Positions 26,373 through 36,984 of a stretch of 64,000 nucleotides of DNA are shown one piece after another. The stretch comes from Montifringilla adamsi (lineage: Eukaryota > Chordata > Aves > Passeriformes > Passeridae), in the NCBI GenBank assembly GCA_017590115.1, contig JAGGNK010011003.1, forward strand, positions 4,479,899-4,543,898, written 5' to 3'. How positions within the stretch are numbered: the first letter of the stretch is position 1; each line of letters opens with the position of its first letter. The notes under the pieces are model-generated. The model was not told the origin of the DNA. It made no database searches and saw only the letters and a list, made by a program, of their open reading frames with translations. A program made the translations under genes and the position numbers.

Positions 26373-28424
26373 TTGGTTGTGGAGGAAAGAGGAGAAAATG
26401 CCCTTGAAGAGATTCTTTGGCTTGGTCATCTTTGAACCTACAAGGTCCCTTTGAGCTCTCTGGGGCTGCCACAGCACTTTGGTCTGTGTCCATAAGTGGG
26501 CACCTGGGAAGATCAGGAAGCTCTATATTTTATGGATTTGAGTATTCTTCTGTCTTTTTGTCACCCAAAACCTCCATCAGACTTTCTGTGGTAGCAGTTA
26601 GAGACTCATCATGAATATGCATGTCTCAATTTACTGACTTCCTTAAAATCTGAGTGTGCTTCAAACTGTTCCTTCCTTTGGCATGACAAACTTTGCTCAG
26701 ACAAGGAGGCATATTTTGAATAGTGTGCAACACTTTGTTCCATCTTATATTTTCTACTTGCTATAGCGTGACAAATGAGAAATTATGTTTAAATAACAGA
26801 GAATATTTACTAGTTTTCATCTCTCTATAAATCTACAAACTTGATTACTGAGAGTTGAAGTATGTGGGCTTCAGTGGCAGTGGGGGAAAAAAGCATATCA
26901 CAATCTATTATTAGCCCCAAAGAAAACCACTAGTTTTCCTTTTTTATTCCTATCTTTTTTAGCCCAGGAATTTCTCTTTCTAGTGATACAACTCAGCCAC
27001 TTCTCATCCCGACCGTGTGTAGATATTTGGGCCTTAAACCAACCCCTGCAGAATTCTGAGCTTTATTCACAAAATGGCACTGGCCTGAATACAAAGTGCC
27101 ACACTTTCTGTGGGAGGAAGAAGACAGGAAAAATGTTGTGGCAGGTGGCTTAAAATAAATAAGACTCAAACAAGCTCTGCTTGGAAGTGCTCAGAGCTTG
27201 GGAATGCTCAAAGCAGGCCCTGCAAACCTGCTGGGGAGAGCACTCGGGGGAAGGTCACTTGCAATTATCGTATGGTTTTGCAATTTTTTTGCCTGGATGT
27301 TATTACAACCAACACTGTGTGCATTTACATCCTAGGAGATACATAAACTAACCTCCAAATACCACCCCAAGCCCCTAATTATAAACCCAGATCTAGAGAA
27401 TGTACCATAGACCTGTACATTAAATATAATGCACCTGAGACCAGGACTTGGCTTTAAAGCTACAGTTTTACTTAAGTTTTTCACTGCCTGGATTATAATT
27501 TTAGTAATATGAATAAGAGACTGTGCAGATGCTAACCAGATGCTAATATCCAACTGTAGTTCCACATGTTTCCATGTAATAACTAAGTGTTACTATGGTG
27601 ATAACAGATTCACTGGAGGTTTGATTTAATAAAGCAGGATTGCATGTTAGTGTCTGTGCAGTTGCCATAGTTTTAGCCAAACAATCGTGCTGCTTCAGAC
27701 TGAATTGATGGTGTTGCCACTGAGCTGAGTTTCCCTTGTAAATCTGTTTTTCAGGAATAAATTTGCTATGTAAGCAGGTTATAGTATATTGCTTTAATTG
27801 ATCCCTCTTCCTCCAAATGGCAAAAAAAGGATGGTTTTGAATATGAGCACAAAAGTCATTTTGCTTAGAGGTGGGGGTTCTTTTCCTTTCCCTCTTTTTT
27901 TTTTTTTTCTATGCTGCATTTGACTTCAGATTTAAAGATCTTTAAGCCAACTGCCCAAGGCTTGCCAAAGGAGCCAGAGAAGTCAGAATAAGCAAAGAAT
28001 CTAAGTTGGCTTTCACATGAGAACACCTGTGTTTGCAAGTGACAGCAAAGGATGTTCAGTTTTATTGCCACCCGTCCCAGAAACCGAGCTATAGGGGCTT
28101 GAGTGTTATTATTTTAAACTTATAAAGTGCAGTCTGATAGGTACTGATGGCCAAATTCTGCAGTTCCCAGCTCAGCAGGTCTGTTTCGTTGGTTTGACAT
28201 ACAACAGAACCATGAGCACTTCTGTCTTTGTCCTTTGGTTCTGCCTTTCCTGCCTGATCATTCCCAGATCCACGGGGCTGCTCCCTGCACCATGGCAAGA
28301 AAAGGCAATGGAGTTTCCACTCCCAGGAAAGTTGGGTCCAAATGAGTCCATTTCTTCCCTGACCCCAGGACTGTTGCTTCTCCACCTGGTGGGAAGCTCT
28401 GTGGCTGTTTCTAGTGCAGGATCT

Positions 28425-28762
28425 TCTTATCCCTCTGTAACTCCACTTCCTTGCACTCCACAACTCCCTGACAGGAGGGTGCAGGGTCTGCTCCCAGGAA
28501 GAAAGGACAGGACATGGGGAAACAGCCTCGAGCTGTGCTAGGGGAGGCTCAGGTTGGACAACAGCAGGAATTTCTCCATGGAAAGGGTGGTCAGGGGCTG
28601 CCCAGGGAGGTTTGGGGTCTCCATCCCTGGAGGTGTCCAAGGAAGGGCTGGACATGGCACTCAGTGCCCTGGGCTGGTGACAAGGTGGGCATGAGTCAAA
28701 GGCTGGACTCGATGATCTTGGAGGTCTTTTCCAACCTCAATAACTCCATGATTCCATCCATG
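28425..28762 (+). mobile_element. CR1 LINE 3' fragment
   Basis: A 5'-truncated CR1 containing GGGGCTGCCCAGGGAGGTTT, CCATCCCTGGAGGTGTCCAA, GGCTGGACTCGATGATCTTG, GAGGTCTTTTCCAACCTCAA and a degenerate ATTC-type tail. It is the same subfamily as the 2.5-kb copy and better preserved. Confidence 0.87.
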
Positions 28763-29237
28763 TGCTGCCTGACCTGGAGAGCAGCCTATCAGTCAGAGCT
28801 GGGAACTCATCTACTTTCTACAAGACCACGAGGAGCTTCTGGCTTCTGTTACATCTTAATAATAGAAATAATAATAACAATCATTAATAACTCTAATGAT
28901 AGTGATAACCTTCCAGCTGAACATGTGCAATTTGTATTGCCTCAGCATTATTCCCAGGCAGAGCTTCATTGATATTCAGTGCATCGGCGTGTCTGTCACT
29001 GCTCCGTGCACTTTGGGTCTGGAATCCTTAGGGAGCCTCGCAGCTGTCAAATTGACTTCCATCATTTCTTTCGGAGCTGAGAGACAAATTATCCAGCCAG
29101 CCATCAGCCTAGGCTCTGCAATCGAACTTGCAATCTCTAAGTGATAAAATGCTGCCTCCCAGGTCAGACAAACAGTCCAGCTGTGAGGAGGGTTGAGCTG
29201 GCTGGGAGTGTTGATGCTGTTTGTTGGTGTCCCTTTA
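28763..29237. other. Non-coding, possibly conserved stretch
   Basis: A short ATA-rich simple sequence at 28,855-28,910 is followed by balanced unique DNA that includes TCAAATTGACTTCCATCATT. No feature can be assigned. Confidence 0.45.
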
Positions 29238-29298
29238 TTTTTTTTTTTTTTTTTTCCAGAAGCTGCTATTTGGCTTTTTTTTTTTTTCTCCCTTTCTT

Positions 29299-29356
<58 letters not shown>
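29238..29356. repeat. T-run cluster ending in a 56-nt T homopolymer
   Basis: T runs at 29238-29255 (18), 29275-29287 (13) and 29301-29356 (56) are separated by CT-rich bridges. The length of the last run is likely approximate in any assembly. Confidence 0.9.
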
Positions 29357-29357
<1 letters not shown>

Positions 29358-29379
29358 TGTCTTTTTCAGAAGTATTCAT

Positions 29380-30395
29380 GGTCTAATGATCCGGCAGGCG
29401 CCTGGGTGACTCACTGACATATGTCGGCTCGGAGTCCCACTGGGACAGACGCTGCTCCTGGGCGCTGCTGACACGGAACCGGGAGGACTGGCGCGTTCAC
29501 TGGCTAGCCGTGGGATGACAAAATTTACCCCGTCAAAGAGACTGGGGCGGTGAATTAATTGGAAAGGCTTTCCCAGTGTTCTACCCGTATTAACTGCGAA
29601 GAGTTTTGGGGGAGGTTTGTTCTGCATCTTCAGAAGAACCCCAGTTCCATCCCCACTTCTGTGCTCAAGTCGTGACTCGAGGGTTTTGCTCAGGGTTTTT
29701 GCCCTGCCGTGGACACACCGACCCCTCTTTCCCGCACCCGCGTGGCTCACAGCGGGCAGGGGCGGGCTTGAGTGAGGCAAAATCCGCAGGTGGGACCCGA
29801 CGGCTGCAAAAAAACACTGGGGGATCCACCCCGGCAGCTGCGGGCCGAGGGACGGAGAGCTCCCGACCAGAGGGGGAGAGGTGGGGAGCTCCCAGAGGAG
29901 GAGCATCCCTCTGGCCTGGAGGGATGGAGGGCTGGAGAGCTCTCGGCCAGAGGGATGGAGAGCTCCAGCCGGAGGGAGCGCTCCCTCCCGAAGGCGGCTC
30001 TTCCCGAGCGGCCCCGCGGGAGGCGGCAGCTGCTGCTCGGCCCCTGCCCCGGGCCGCTCCAGGGCCGCTCCCCGGCGCTCCCAGGACACTCCCCGGCCCG
30101 CACCATCCCTCGGGCCGCTCTAGGGCCGTTTCCCGGGACACTCCCGGGTCCGTTCAATCCCTCGGGCCGTTCCCCGGCGCTCCCGCCCCGTCTGCGGCCG
30201 CGGCGTCCCGGGAGCCCCGACGGCGGCGGCGGGGACGGGGCGAGCAGCGGCCGCCAGGGGGCGGCGGCGCCTGAGGGCCCCCTCAGCGCAGCGGGGCCGG
30301 GAACACCGGGACGGGAATTCCCGGTGGAGCTGGGAGAGACCCCGGTCAGCCCTGCGGGGCACGGCATTCCCGGCGGGATAGGGAGTGACTCTGCC
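29380..30395. promoter_or_regulatory. CpG island, not linked to a recognised gene
   Basis: CpG dinucleotides become frequent from about 29,390 and very dense over 29,950-30,340 (runs such as GCGGCCGCGG and CGACGGCGGCGGCGGGGACG). This contrasts with the CpG-poor flanks. The left part has degenerate GGAGAGCTCC repeats (29,855-29,965). The core has tandem CCCTCGGGCCG-type units (30,045-30,185). CR1 sequence starts at its right border. It may be the promoter of an unannotated transcript, an insulator, or a GC-rich repeat. It is not the SKI promoter, which must be to the right of the window. Confidence 0.7.
30248..30268 (+). promoter_or_regulatory. CTCF-like motif
   Basis: GGCCGCCAGGGGGCGGC sits inside the CpG island and closely follows the CTCF core (CCA..AGGGGGC type). 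Inferred from motif only. Confidence 0.45.
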
Positions 30396-30760
30396 CCTCT
30401 GCCCAGCCCTGTGAGGCACATCTGGAGTGCTGTGTCCAGCTCTGGGCTCCTCAGCACAGCAGGGACGGGGAGCTCCTGGAGCGACGCCAGCGAAAGCTGA
30501 GGAAGGGCCTGTCGCATCTGGGTGCCCAGGAAAGGCTGAGGGAGCTGGGGCTGCTCAGCCTCGAGAGGAGCCCCCGCTGAGAGGGGTCTGCAGCCCTGGT
30601 GTCCCTCTGTGCAGGGAGGGGCAGAGCAGGGCCCAGGCTCTGCTCTGGGGGCCCAGAGCCACGGGCAGGGACTGAGCCCAGAGACTTCCACCTGGACACC
30701 AGGCAGAACTTCTTTACCAGCACTGGAACAGACTCTCCAGGGAGTGACTGGAGTGTCCCT
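30395..30760 (+). mobile_element. CR1 LINE fragment at the edge of a CpG island
   Basis: It begins GTGAGGCACATCTGGAGTGC, then GTGTCCAGCTCTGGGCTCCT, GGGGAGCTCCTGGAGCGACG, GAAAGGCTGAGGGAGCTGGG, and ACCAGGCAGAACTTCTTTAC. These are successive blocks of the CR1 reverse-transcriptase C-terminus. The copy stops after CTCTCCAGGGAGTGACTGGA, so it lacks the normal CR1 3' end. It directly abuts the GC-rich island on its left. Confidence 0.85.
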
Positions 30761-31097
30761 CACTGTTACACTTTTACATGACAAAGAAAGTGTCCCTCGT
30801 GGTGACATGACCATAGCGTGTCGCTGGCTGCATGCACTGCCCATGGATGAGGATTTGCCTTGTAGTGATCCAGTTCTCCTTTGTATGATCCCATTGTCAT
30901 CATCCTCAGCTGTGTTTGGGTCAAGCTGCATGCAGGATCTGCAGTGTCCTCATGAAGATCTGAAATACAGCCTCATCCTTCAAAACAGCTCAAGTCTGGT
31001 CAAACCCACAGAGGTACTTTCAAGTCCTTATTTCCTGCTGGTTTTATTGTTTCTTTGCTCATATTGCAGTCAGGATTAATTGTTGTTGTAGCTTTTG

Positions 31098-31460
31098 TGA
31101 TCCCAGACTGGTTTGGGTTGGAAGGGACCTTCAAGCTCAGCCTGTTCCACCCCCTACCATGGGAAGGGACACCTTCCACTATCCCAGGCTGCTCCCAGCC
31201 CTGTCCAGCCTGGCCTTGGACACTTCCAGGAATCCAGGGGCAGCCACAGCTTCTCTGGGCATCCTGTGCCAGGGCCTCCCTACCCTCACAGCCAGGAATC
31301 CCTTGCCAATATCCAATCTAAACTTACTCTTTGTCAGTGTGAAGCCATTCCCCCTTGTCCTGTCACTCCAGGCCCTTGTAAATAGTCCCTCTCTGCCTTT
31401 CTTCCAGACCCCTTCAGGCACTGAAAGACCACAGTTAGGTCACCCCAAAGCTCCCAGGTT
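31098..31460 (-). mobile_element. CR1 LINE 3' fragment, reverse orientation
   Basis: Reverse-oriented CR1. It begins with the complement of the 3' end (TGGTTTGGGTTGGAAGGGAC), then GGGAAGGGACACCTTCCACT, CCTGGCCTTGGACACTTCCA, TCTCTGGGCATCCTGTGCCA, and AAGCCATTCCCCCTTGTCCT. Its 3' end faces the 3' end of the plus-strand CR1 about 340 bp to the left. Well preserved but 5'-truncated. Confidence 0.9.
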
Positions 31461-34400
31461 TGGTGATAAAATACTTCGCATTTAAAAGTGGCATAAATGT
31501 TCTGCAAGTTAAATAACAATCTCCAGCATTTCTTTCTCCTCAGAATGCTCCAAAGTTACCAATTAGCATCAGTATCAGGGTTTTTTATACCATTTCCTTT
31601 CAGGTTTTTCACTTTCCTCTTTCTACCACCTCAGCTCTTAATTATGGCTGTCAAACAGAGCACAAGCCAGACATGGCATTTAGCAACCTAATTCTACCAT
31701 CCTTCTTCTTTTCCATTTCCTTTCCTGTAGCATTCACAAATGCCTGTACCAGTGGGTACCTCTGACATTTCCAAATTGCAATTTGACGGTGTCAGGAAGG
31801 TTCATGAATTATTAAAACGTCTCAGCATCATAAAGGTTGGAAAATTACATGTAATTTGACAAAACAAGCACACGCAGAAAAAGAAAACCCCACCCAGGCA
31901 TTCCCAAATCAAGAGAGCACCTTTAAAACTTTCCTTTGAATTTGCTTAAAAGGCTCGAATAGTAGGAGAGCTGCATGAGTCATTCTCTCTGTGTCTCTCT
32001 CTAGAACAGGAAAGCTCGCAGAGGGTGGAGGCATGTCAGCACAGTGTGGTACACTCTAAAATATCAGCTGAAATGACTAGGCTGGAGAAGTGGGAGGACT
32101 GATATTAGTCACAGCCACTGCACAGCTCAGAAGATGAAGGTTGGAGGAATTACCGGACAGGCATCTGCCACTCTGCCCAGACTTTGAAAACATCTATCTG
32201 GGCTTCAGATTTCTTCAGCCTTCCTTCAGAATGCCCCTCTTCCCCTTTCACTGTGACACTCACTGCCTTGGCCACACAGAGCAGCTGTGATGTTAGAGAG
32301 TGATTGAGTTCACCCCACAAACTGTACCAGCAACTTCCATCTGGGATCCCTTTGCTCCAGCCTTTTACTCCATGTCCCACTGGACAAGCTGCTGCCACCA
32401 TCCAGCTCCATGAGCTTCAGTGGGATGAGGATCTGTGCAGGGGCACTGAGATCACAGGGAGATCTTTGCTGGGCCCTCCTGCCCTGCTGCAGCAGCTCTG
32501 TGTCTGCACGGGGCAGTGATGCATTCCCATTTCCCAGCCCCTGTTCCCTCGCCATTCCTGGCACTCACAGCTCTCTGCACTTGGCCTGTCCTGCACAGAA
32601 GCCCTGGATTTGTCCTGGTGACCACAACACACAACTGGGATGAACTGGGATGTAAGCACCATGCCAGGCTCTGGGACTGCAGTGGCACCAAATTAATTTG
32701 GTTCAAGAAAAGGGGCAGTGTGTGCTCTGGGTGTGTAAGTTCCCGAGTTACCATGGAAGAAAGCTTTCTGAATACTAGCATTGTTCTAACACAATGAATA
32801 TTTGCTTTAGTGTCTGCAGCTCAGGGATTTTGAAGCATTTTACACACTTCAGCTCACCTCTGTGTGCTCATCTTGCTCACCCAATGCATCTGAAACCATT
32901 GTTTAAACCTACTTTATATGCAGAAAGTGGGGTGACCTGACAAATTTTGCAAGAAACAGCTGGTGTCAGCCACAAGCTGAGCTCAGGAGCTTTCTTCTCC
33001 AGTTCATGTAAAGTTCTTGTCCTGCAAAAAATCCTGAAGCCAAATGAGTAAGAGAAATGCAGATCACACAGCATTACTTTGTCCTTGGGGGAGCATGGAT
33101 ACTTCCAAATTTCTGTACAAGGCTGGGCACATCCCATTTTGCCCAAGCTATCCATTTTTGATAGTTTTTAAGCCCAGGCCGTGTGCCTCGTGCCAGGTAT
33201 TGGTTGTGCTGAGCAGGTCATGGGGGCAGTTGGGTTTGAGCCAAGTCCCAAACAGCCTGAGGAGCAGGACAGAGCTGGGCCCTGCTTTGTCCAGGTTTTG
33301 GTGAAGTGTGTCCTCCTGCTCATTCAGAGATGGGAGGAGGTTTGTACTCAGATGAACTCCTCAGAAAATACAAACACCACTTTGCTGTCAGAGCCTCTGC
33401 TCAGCCTGGCGAGGTTTGCAGGACACAGACCTCTGATGTAGCTGAATTGTTACCAGAAGGTGTTTCATTAAATAGCCCAGATCTGCCTCTGTTCTATGCT
33501 GGTTTATCTCCCTGCAGTGTATCTCATAATCTTATATATCACATTTAACCAAGCCAAAAATAAAACCTGCAACAGACCTTCCTGATTGTCTGTGACTGTC
33601 TGGAGAAGTGATTTCCTCAGCCCTGTGAACTGGTGTGGATTTGTTCTTACCCAGATTTCAGCCTGTTTGCCACGTGCAAATACTTCCTTAGTACTTGCTC
33701 CTCCAGAAACATTTTAATGTCAGCTATCATACCTTTTTCTTTGAAAGGAAAAAAAAAAAAAGTCACGATCATTTACTCTAATTTTCTGACAAATTCTGAA
33801 AGTAATTTTTGGAATTGTACCATTCCTCTGCCCTAATTGGGTGCCTGGAAAGCATCTTAACAGCTGTCAAGAATTCTCAAGTGAGTGAAATACAGTGTGA
33901 AAGCTTATGAAAGTTATAAGTGATATGTACTAGCTGATGTTATTAAATCATTTCATTGGTTAGAACATCCAGAGTAGTTCACCCTTCCCTCCAGGCTGGC
34001 CACTGATTTTTTTATGGCATATATTGAAATCTGCTTCCCAAACCATTATTTTCAGGATGATAAAGGTGATAGCAGCCAAAGAAAAAAGACCCTCTCACCT
34101 TTCATGGTGAAACTTGTCCTCCTAAATGCATTTGTTTGCGTTTTTGATTTATTTTCTTTTGATCAGAACCATCTGACCCTCGTGTTTAAAGGAATGTTCT
34201 TTGCAGTTTTGAAGTCTGCCTGTTATAACATCAATCCTGCAACCTGCGGCGAGAGGAGCTGGCAGAGGCATCCTCAGCTCATACTCAACAAATCCATCCC
34301 TCTTGGCATGCCAGGCACCTGCAGCACATCAGCACTGTCCTTGGTCCCTGTGCAGAGGGAAAAATCCAGGCTGCAAAGTTACAGATCCTCCCATTTTGTG

Positions 34401-36552
34401 AGAACGTTTTCATATGTGCAAAATCCTGCACGTGCTTGGTTTCCTGAGCCTTCCCTCTCAGATTTTGGAGAGGCAGCTTTCTTGCTCAGTTTGAAATGCA
34501 TTTTCTTCTCCTCTGCACAAAAAAATGCTCCCAGACTTTCCATCACCTGTGCTGGTTTTCAAGGCAAAACCAAAAATATTGGATGCTGGGAGAAGTGCAG
34601 CATGAGCACAATGTGCTGACGACTCATCCAGGATCCAGCCACTTCCCACCCATTCCCTGCACAGATCCAGGATCAATGCCTGAGCAGTGAGTTCATGCAG
34701 CTTTGGGAGGAAACAAGGAGAGCTGAGGTGGGGATCCTGTGATCCGTGGGCTACGTGTTTTGTGTTCTAAAGCTCTCTGCTGTCACAGCGAGGCAGGGGA
34801 CAGTCTGTCTTTGGTTTGTCATGGAATGTCAGGGGAGAGAGACAAGCAGTTCCCTTCCTGGGCCCTTTCTTGTCCTTTGAGGCTGCTGGCTTCCAAGGAG
34901 GAAGCTTTTATGAATAACAAGTCCTTGGAGTTGCAGAAAGAGTCAGAGTGCCGATTCCTGGTTTGTGGCAAACAAGACCCACTTTTCAGTTGAGTTAAAC
35001 CTCTGGATTTTGCCAAAACTCCATTTTCTATGGGCCAAAAGAAAGCAAAACACCATTTCAGTCTTGACCTTGTCCCATGTGTTTTTGGAAATGCAGCCAT
35101 CATTTAAGTACCTAAGCTGAGAGTTGAGCTCATTTGGAAAATCTGTCCTAATGTTTGGTAGTGAACTATGAATATGTAGCACCTTTTTTGTGCAGGGGTT
35201 GGTAGTCAGAAGAAACAATATTGGCACAAAAATTACTGCTTCAGGTTTGAAATTCTTGCCTCTTAATTCTTTCAGATGGCCATTCATCAGTTATTCAACT
35301 GCATAAACACACCCCTGGTTTAATTTCTGGTTTAAATTGTTCTCATTGAGGAGTTACTCTTGGCTTACAGGAGTCTGAGATGAGAAAGCGATTCTGATGA
35401 CGTTTGTGTGGTTTGTCTCTGACTGCATATCCTTTGTAAGGCTCTCAAAATGTAAAGGTAAAGTAAACAAATAATGGGTTAAAAGTGAGTGTGGTTGTAT
35501 TTTTTCCTTAGAGCAGGTCAGGCAGTACTAGAGAGGGCTGTGCTGACTGTACTGACATTTCACTGCAGTCACTGACCAGGTACTTCTCTGGAAATGATTC
35601 CCAGCAGCTTATTTCATTATCAGACGTAAAATAGGTCACTCTGGGGCTTTGAATTCTGTACTGAATCTGTTCAGGTGACCTCACAGCAGCATCCTGCAAT
35701 CTGCCATGGTGGGTTGGAGCAGCAACAATTTCTTCACAGCGTGAACCTGCCACTGCCCTCCCTGGTCCTGCTTTGAAGTAGGTCAAGCCTGTGAACTGCG
35801 AAGACTCCGTGGACCCCTCGTTTATTCCACCATTGCTGCCTCAGGATGCAGAGTAGAGCTCTCCTCCTGCACCCAGTGTGAACACTGGAGCTCAGGTGCA
35901 CAGAGCACAGGGAGTGTGTGCTGGTTCTGCATCACAAAGGCTCTCCCTGGCCTCCTTCTGCAGCTGGAAGAGGATAATCTGCAAAAATAAACTCTTAAAG
36001 GAGTGGTTTCCACCCAGTTGTTTACCAGTGGTTCTTTTCATCCCTGTTCTCTGGCTTTTCTTTGATTTTTTGTTGTACTGTCTGTTTGAAGGTGCTGCAA
36101 GTTGCATAACCATGTCCAGCTTTTACTTAAAGCTGTCTCAGTGTGCACAGCTTCACCCTCAGATCCAGGAGAGTCACCTGGGCCTTACTGGAGTGTCTGT
36201 CACTGAATTCTGGGGTTTTTTTTTAATTTCCTTCTCAAATCAGGATTTTCTTTTCCCATCTTTGAGTTGGATTTACAGGCTGGTAAAATAAAGTACAGAA
36301 TGTTACCACTGTTTTGTTTCATTTTTTTTTTAATCATAGCAAGAAAAGGCAGAGTTTCCTGTTACTACAGGTGTTCTCGAATTTCACTAGTGACTATTGG
36401 ATGAGAAACTTAAAAACTTGTTTAACTTTGTCACTGATATGGAAGGAAATTTCCCAAGGTACTTGTCAGCTGGTCTTCTTTATTAATGATATTGCACAAT
36501 TAGGTATTGCACAAAGGCTTGTCCTTAAAGGCATTTCTAAGGAGAGTAGATT
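31461..36552. other. Non-coding, no recognised feature
   Basis: Unique sequence. A 201-codon plus-strand frame (34,014-34,619) starts with ATG but has no recognised domain and is close to what chance allows in this much DNA. Confidence 0.6.
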
Positions 36553-36672
36553 TAATTTTCCCCTTTACTGACGGAGGAAGTTAAGGTCTAGAGAGAGGAA
36601 GTGATTATTTAGAAACCCTAGAGAGGAAACTGAGCCCAGGGTTCTGTATAATAACCATGCAGACAGTGTAAC
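36553..36672 (+). mobile_element. MIR-like SINE relic
   Basis: The order TTTTCCCCTTTACTGACGG, AGGAAGTTAAGGTCTAGAGA, GAGGAAGTGATT, then GAAACTGAGCCCAGGGTTCT parallels the MIR consensus (ATTTTACAGATGAGGAAACTGAGGC...AGAGAGGTTAAGTGAC...). It is diverged, as expected of an ancient amniote SINE. Confidence 0.5.
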
Positions 36673-36922
36673 ATGCCCTGAAATACCCACTGCAGTTCAG
36701 ATCTACCTGTCCTGCTCTGCATTCCTAAGAGATAAAATACCTCTTGCTGCTCTCTTTATCCTTCTTTCTTTCTGGGGCTGGGATGTGAAAACACAGCTGC
36801 CCCGTGTCCAGCAAGGTTTGGTGAGTTAGGTGAATTTCAGAGCTGCCCCAGAGGCGTGTGCCACCACTCAGGGACAGCAGAGCAGCAAGAGCCCAGCTGC
36901 AGGGACCAGCCTGCCTGTGCCA

Positions 36923-36984
36923 ACAGGTGACACTGGGACCTTCAGCACCACTCACAGGTGACACTGGGACATTCAGCACCACTC
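36923..36984. repeat. Two tandem copies of a 31-bp unit
   Basis: The unit starting ACAGGTGACACTGGGAC and ending TTCAGCACCACTC occurs at 36923 and 36954 with one substitution, so the duplication is recent. Confidence 0.85.

Larger units (their letters stand above)
22011..28424. other. Non-coding, mostly featureless
   Basis: Unique sequence with a G-quadruplex-type motif at 22,325-22,346, a short A run at 25,480 and a T run at 27,893-27,908. A possible CR1 stub lies at 26,336. Confidence 0.6.

Noticed and set aside
28089..28655. 188-codon minus-strand frame
   Set aside because: Largely antisense to a CR1 fragment.
29141..29417. Poly-Phe open frames
   Set aside because: Translation of T homopolymers.
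29747..30931. A 394-codon open frame on the minus strand
   Set aside because: It runs through the CpG island and then backward through the CR1 fragment. GC-rich DNA has few stop triplets, several other frames are open here too, and the product has no recognisable domain.
31825..31850. ATCATAAAGGTTGGAAAA as a further CR1 stub
   Set aside because: Only about 18 bp match, too short to separate from chance.
34014..34619. A 201-codon plus-strand open frame starting with ATG
   Set aside because: There is no domain, signal or repeat, and no splice or promoter context. A frame of this length is within chance for 128 kb of two-strand sequence.
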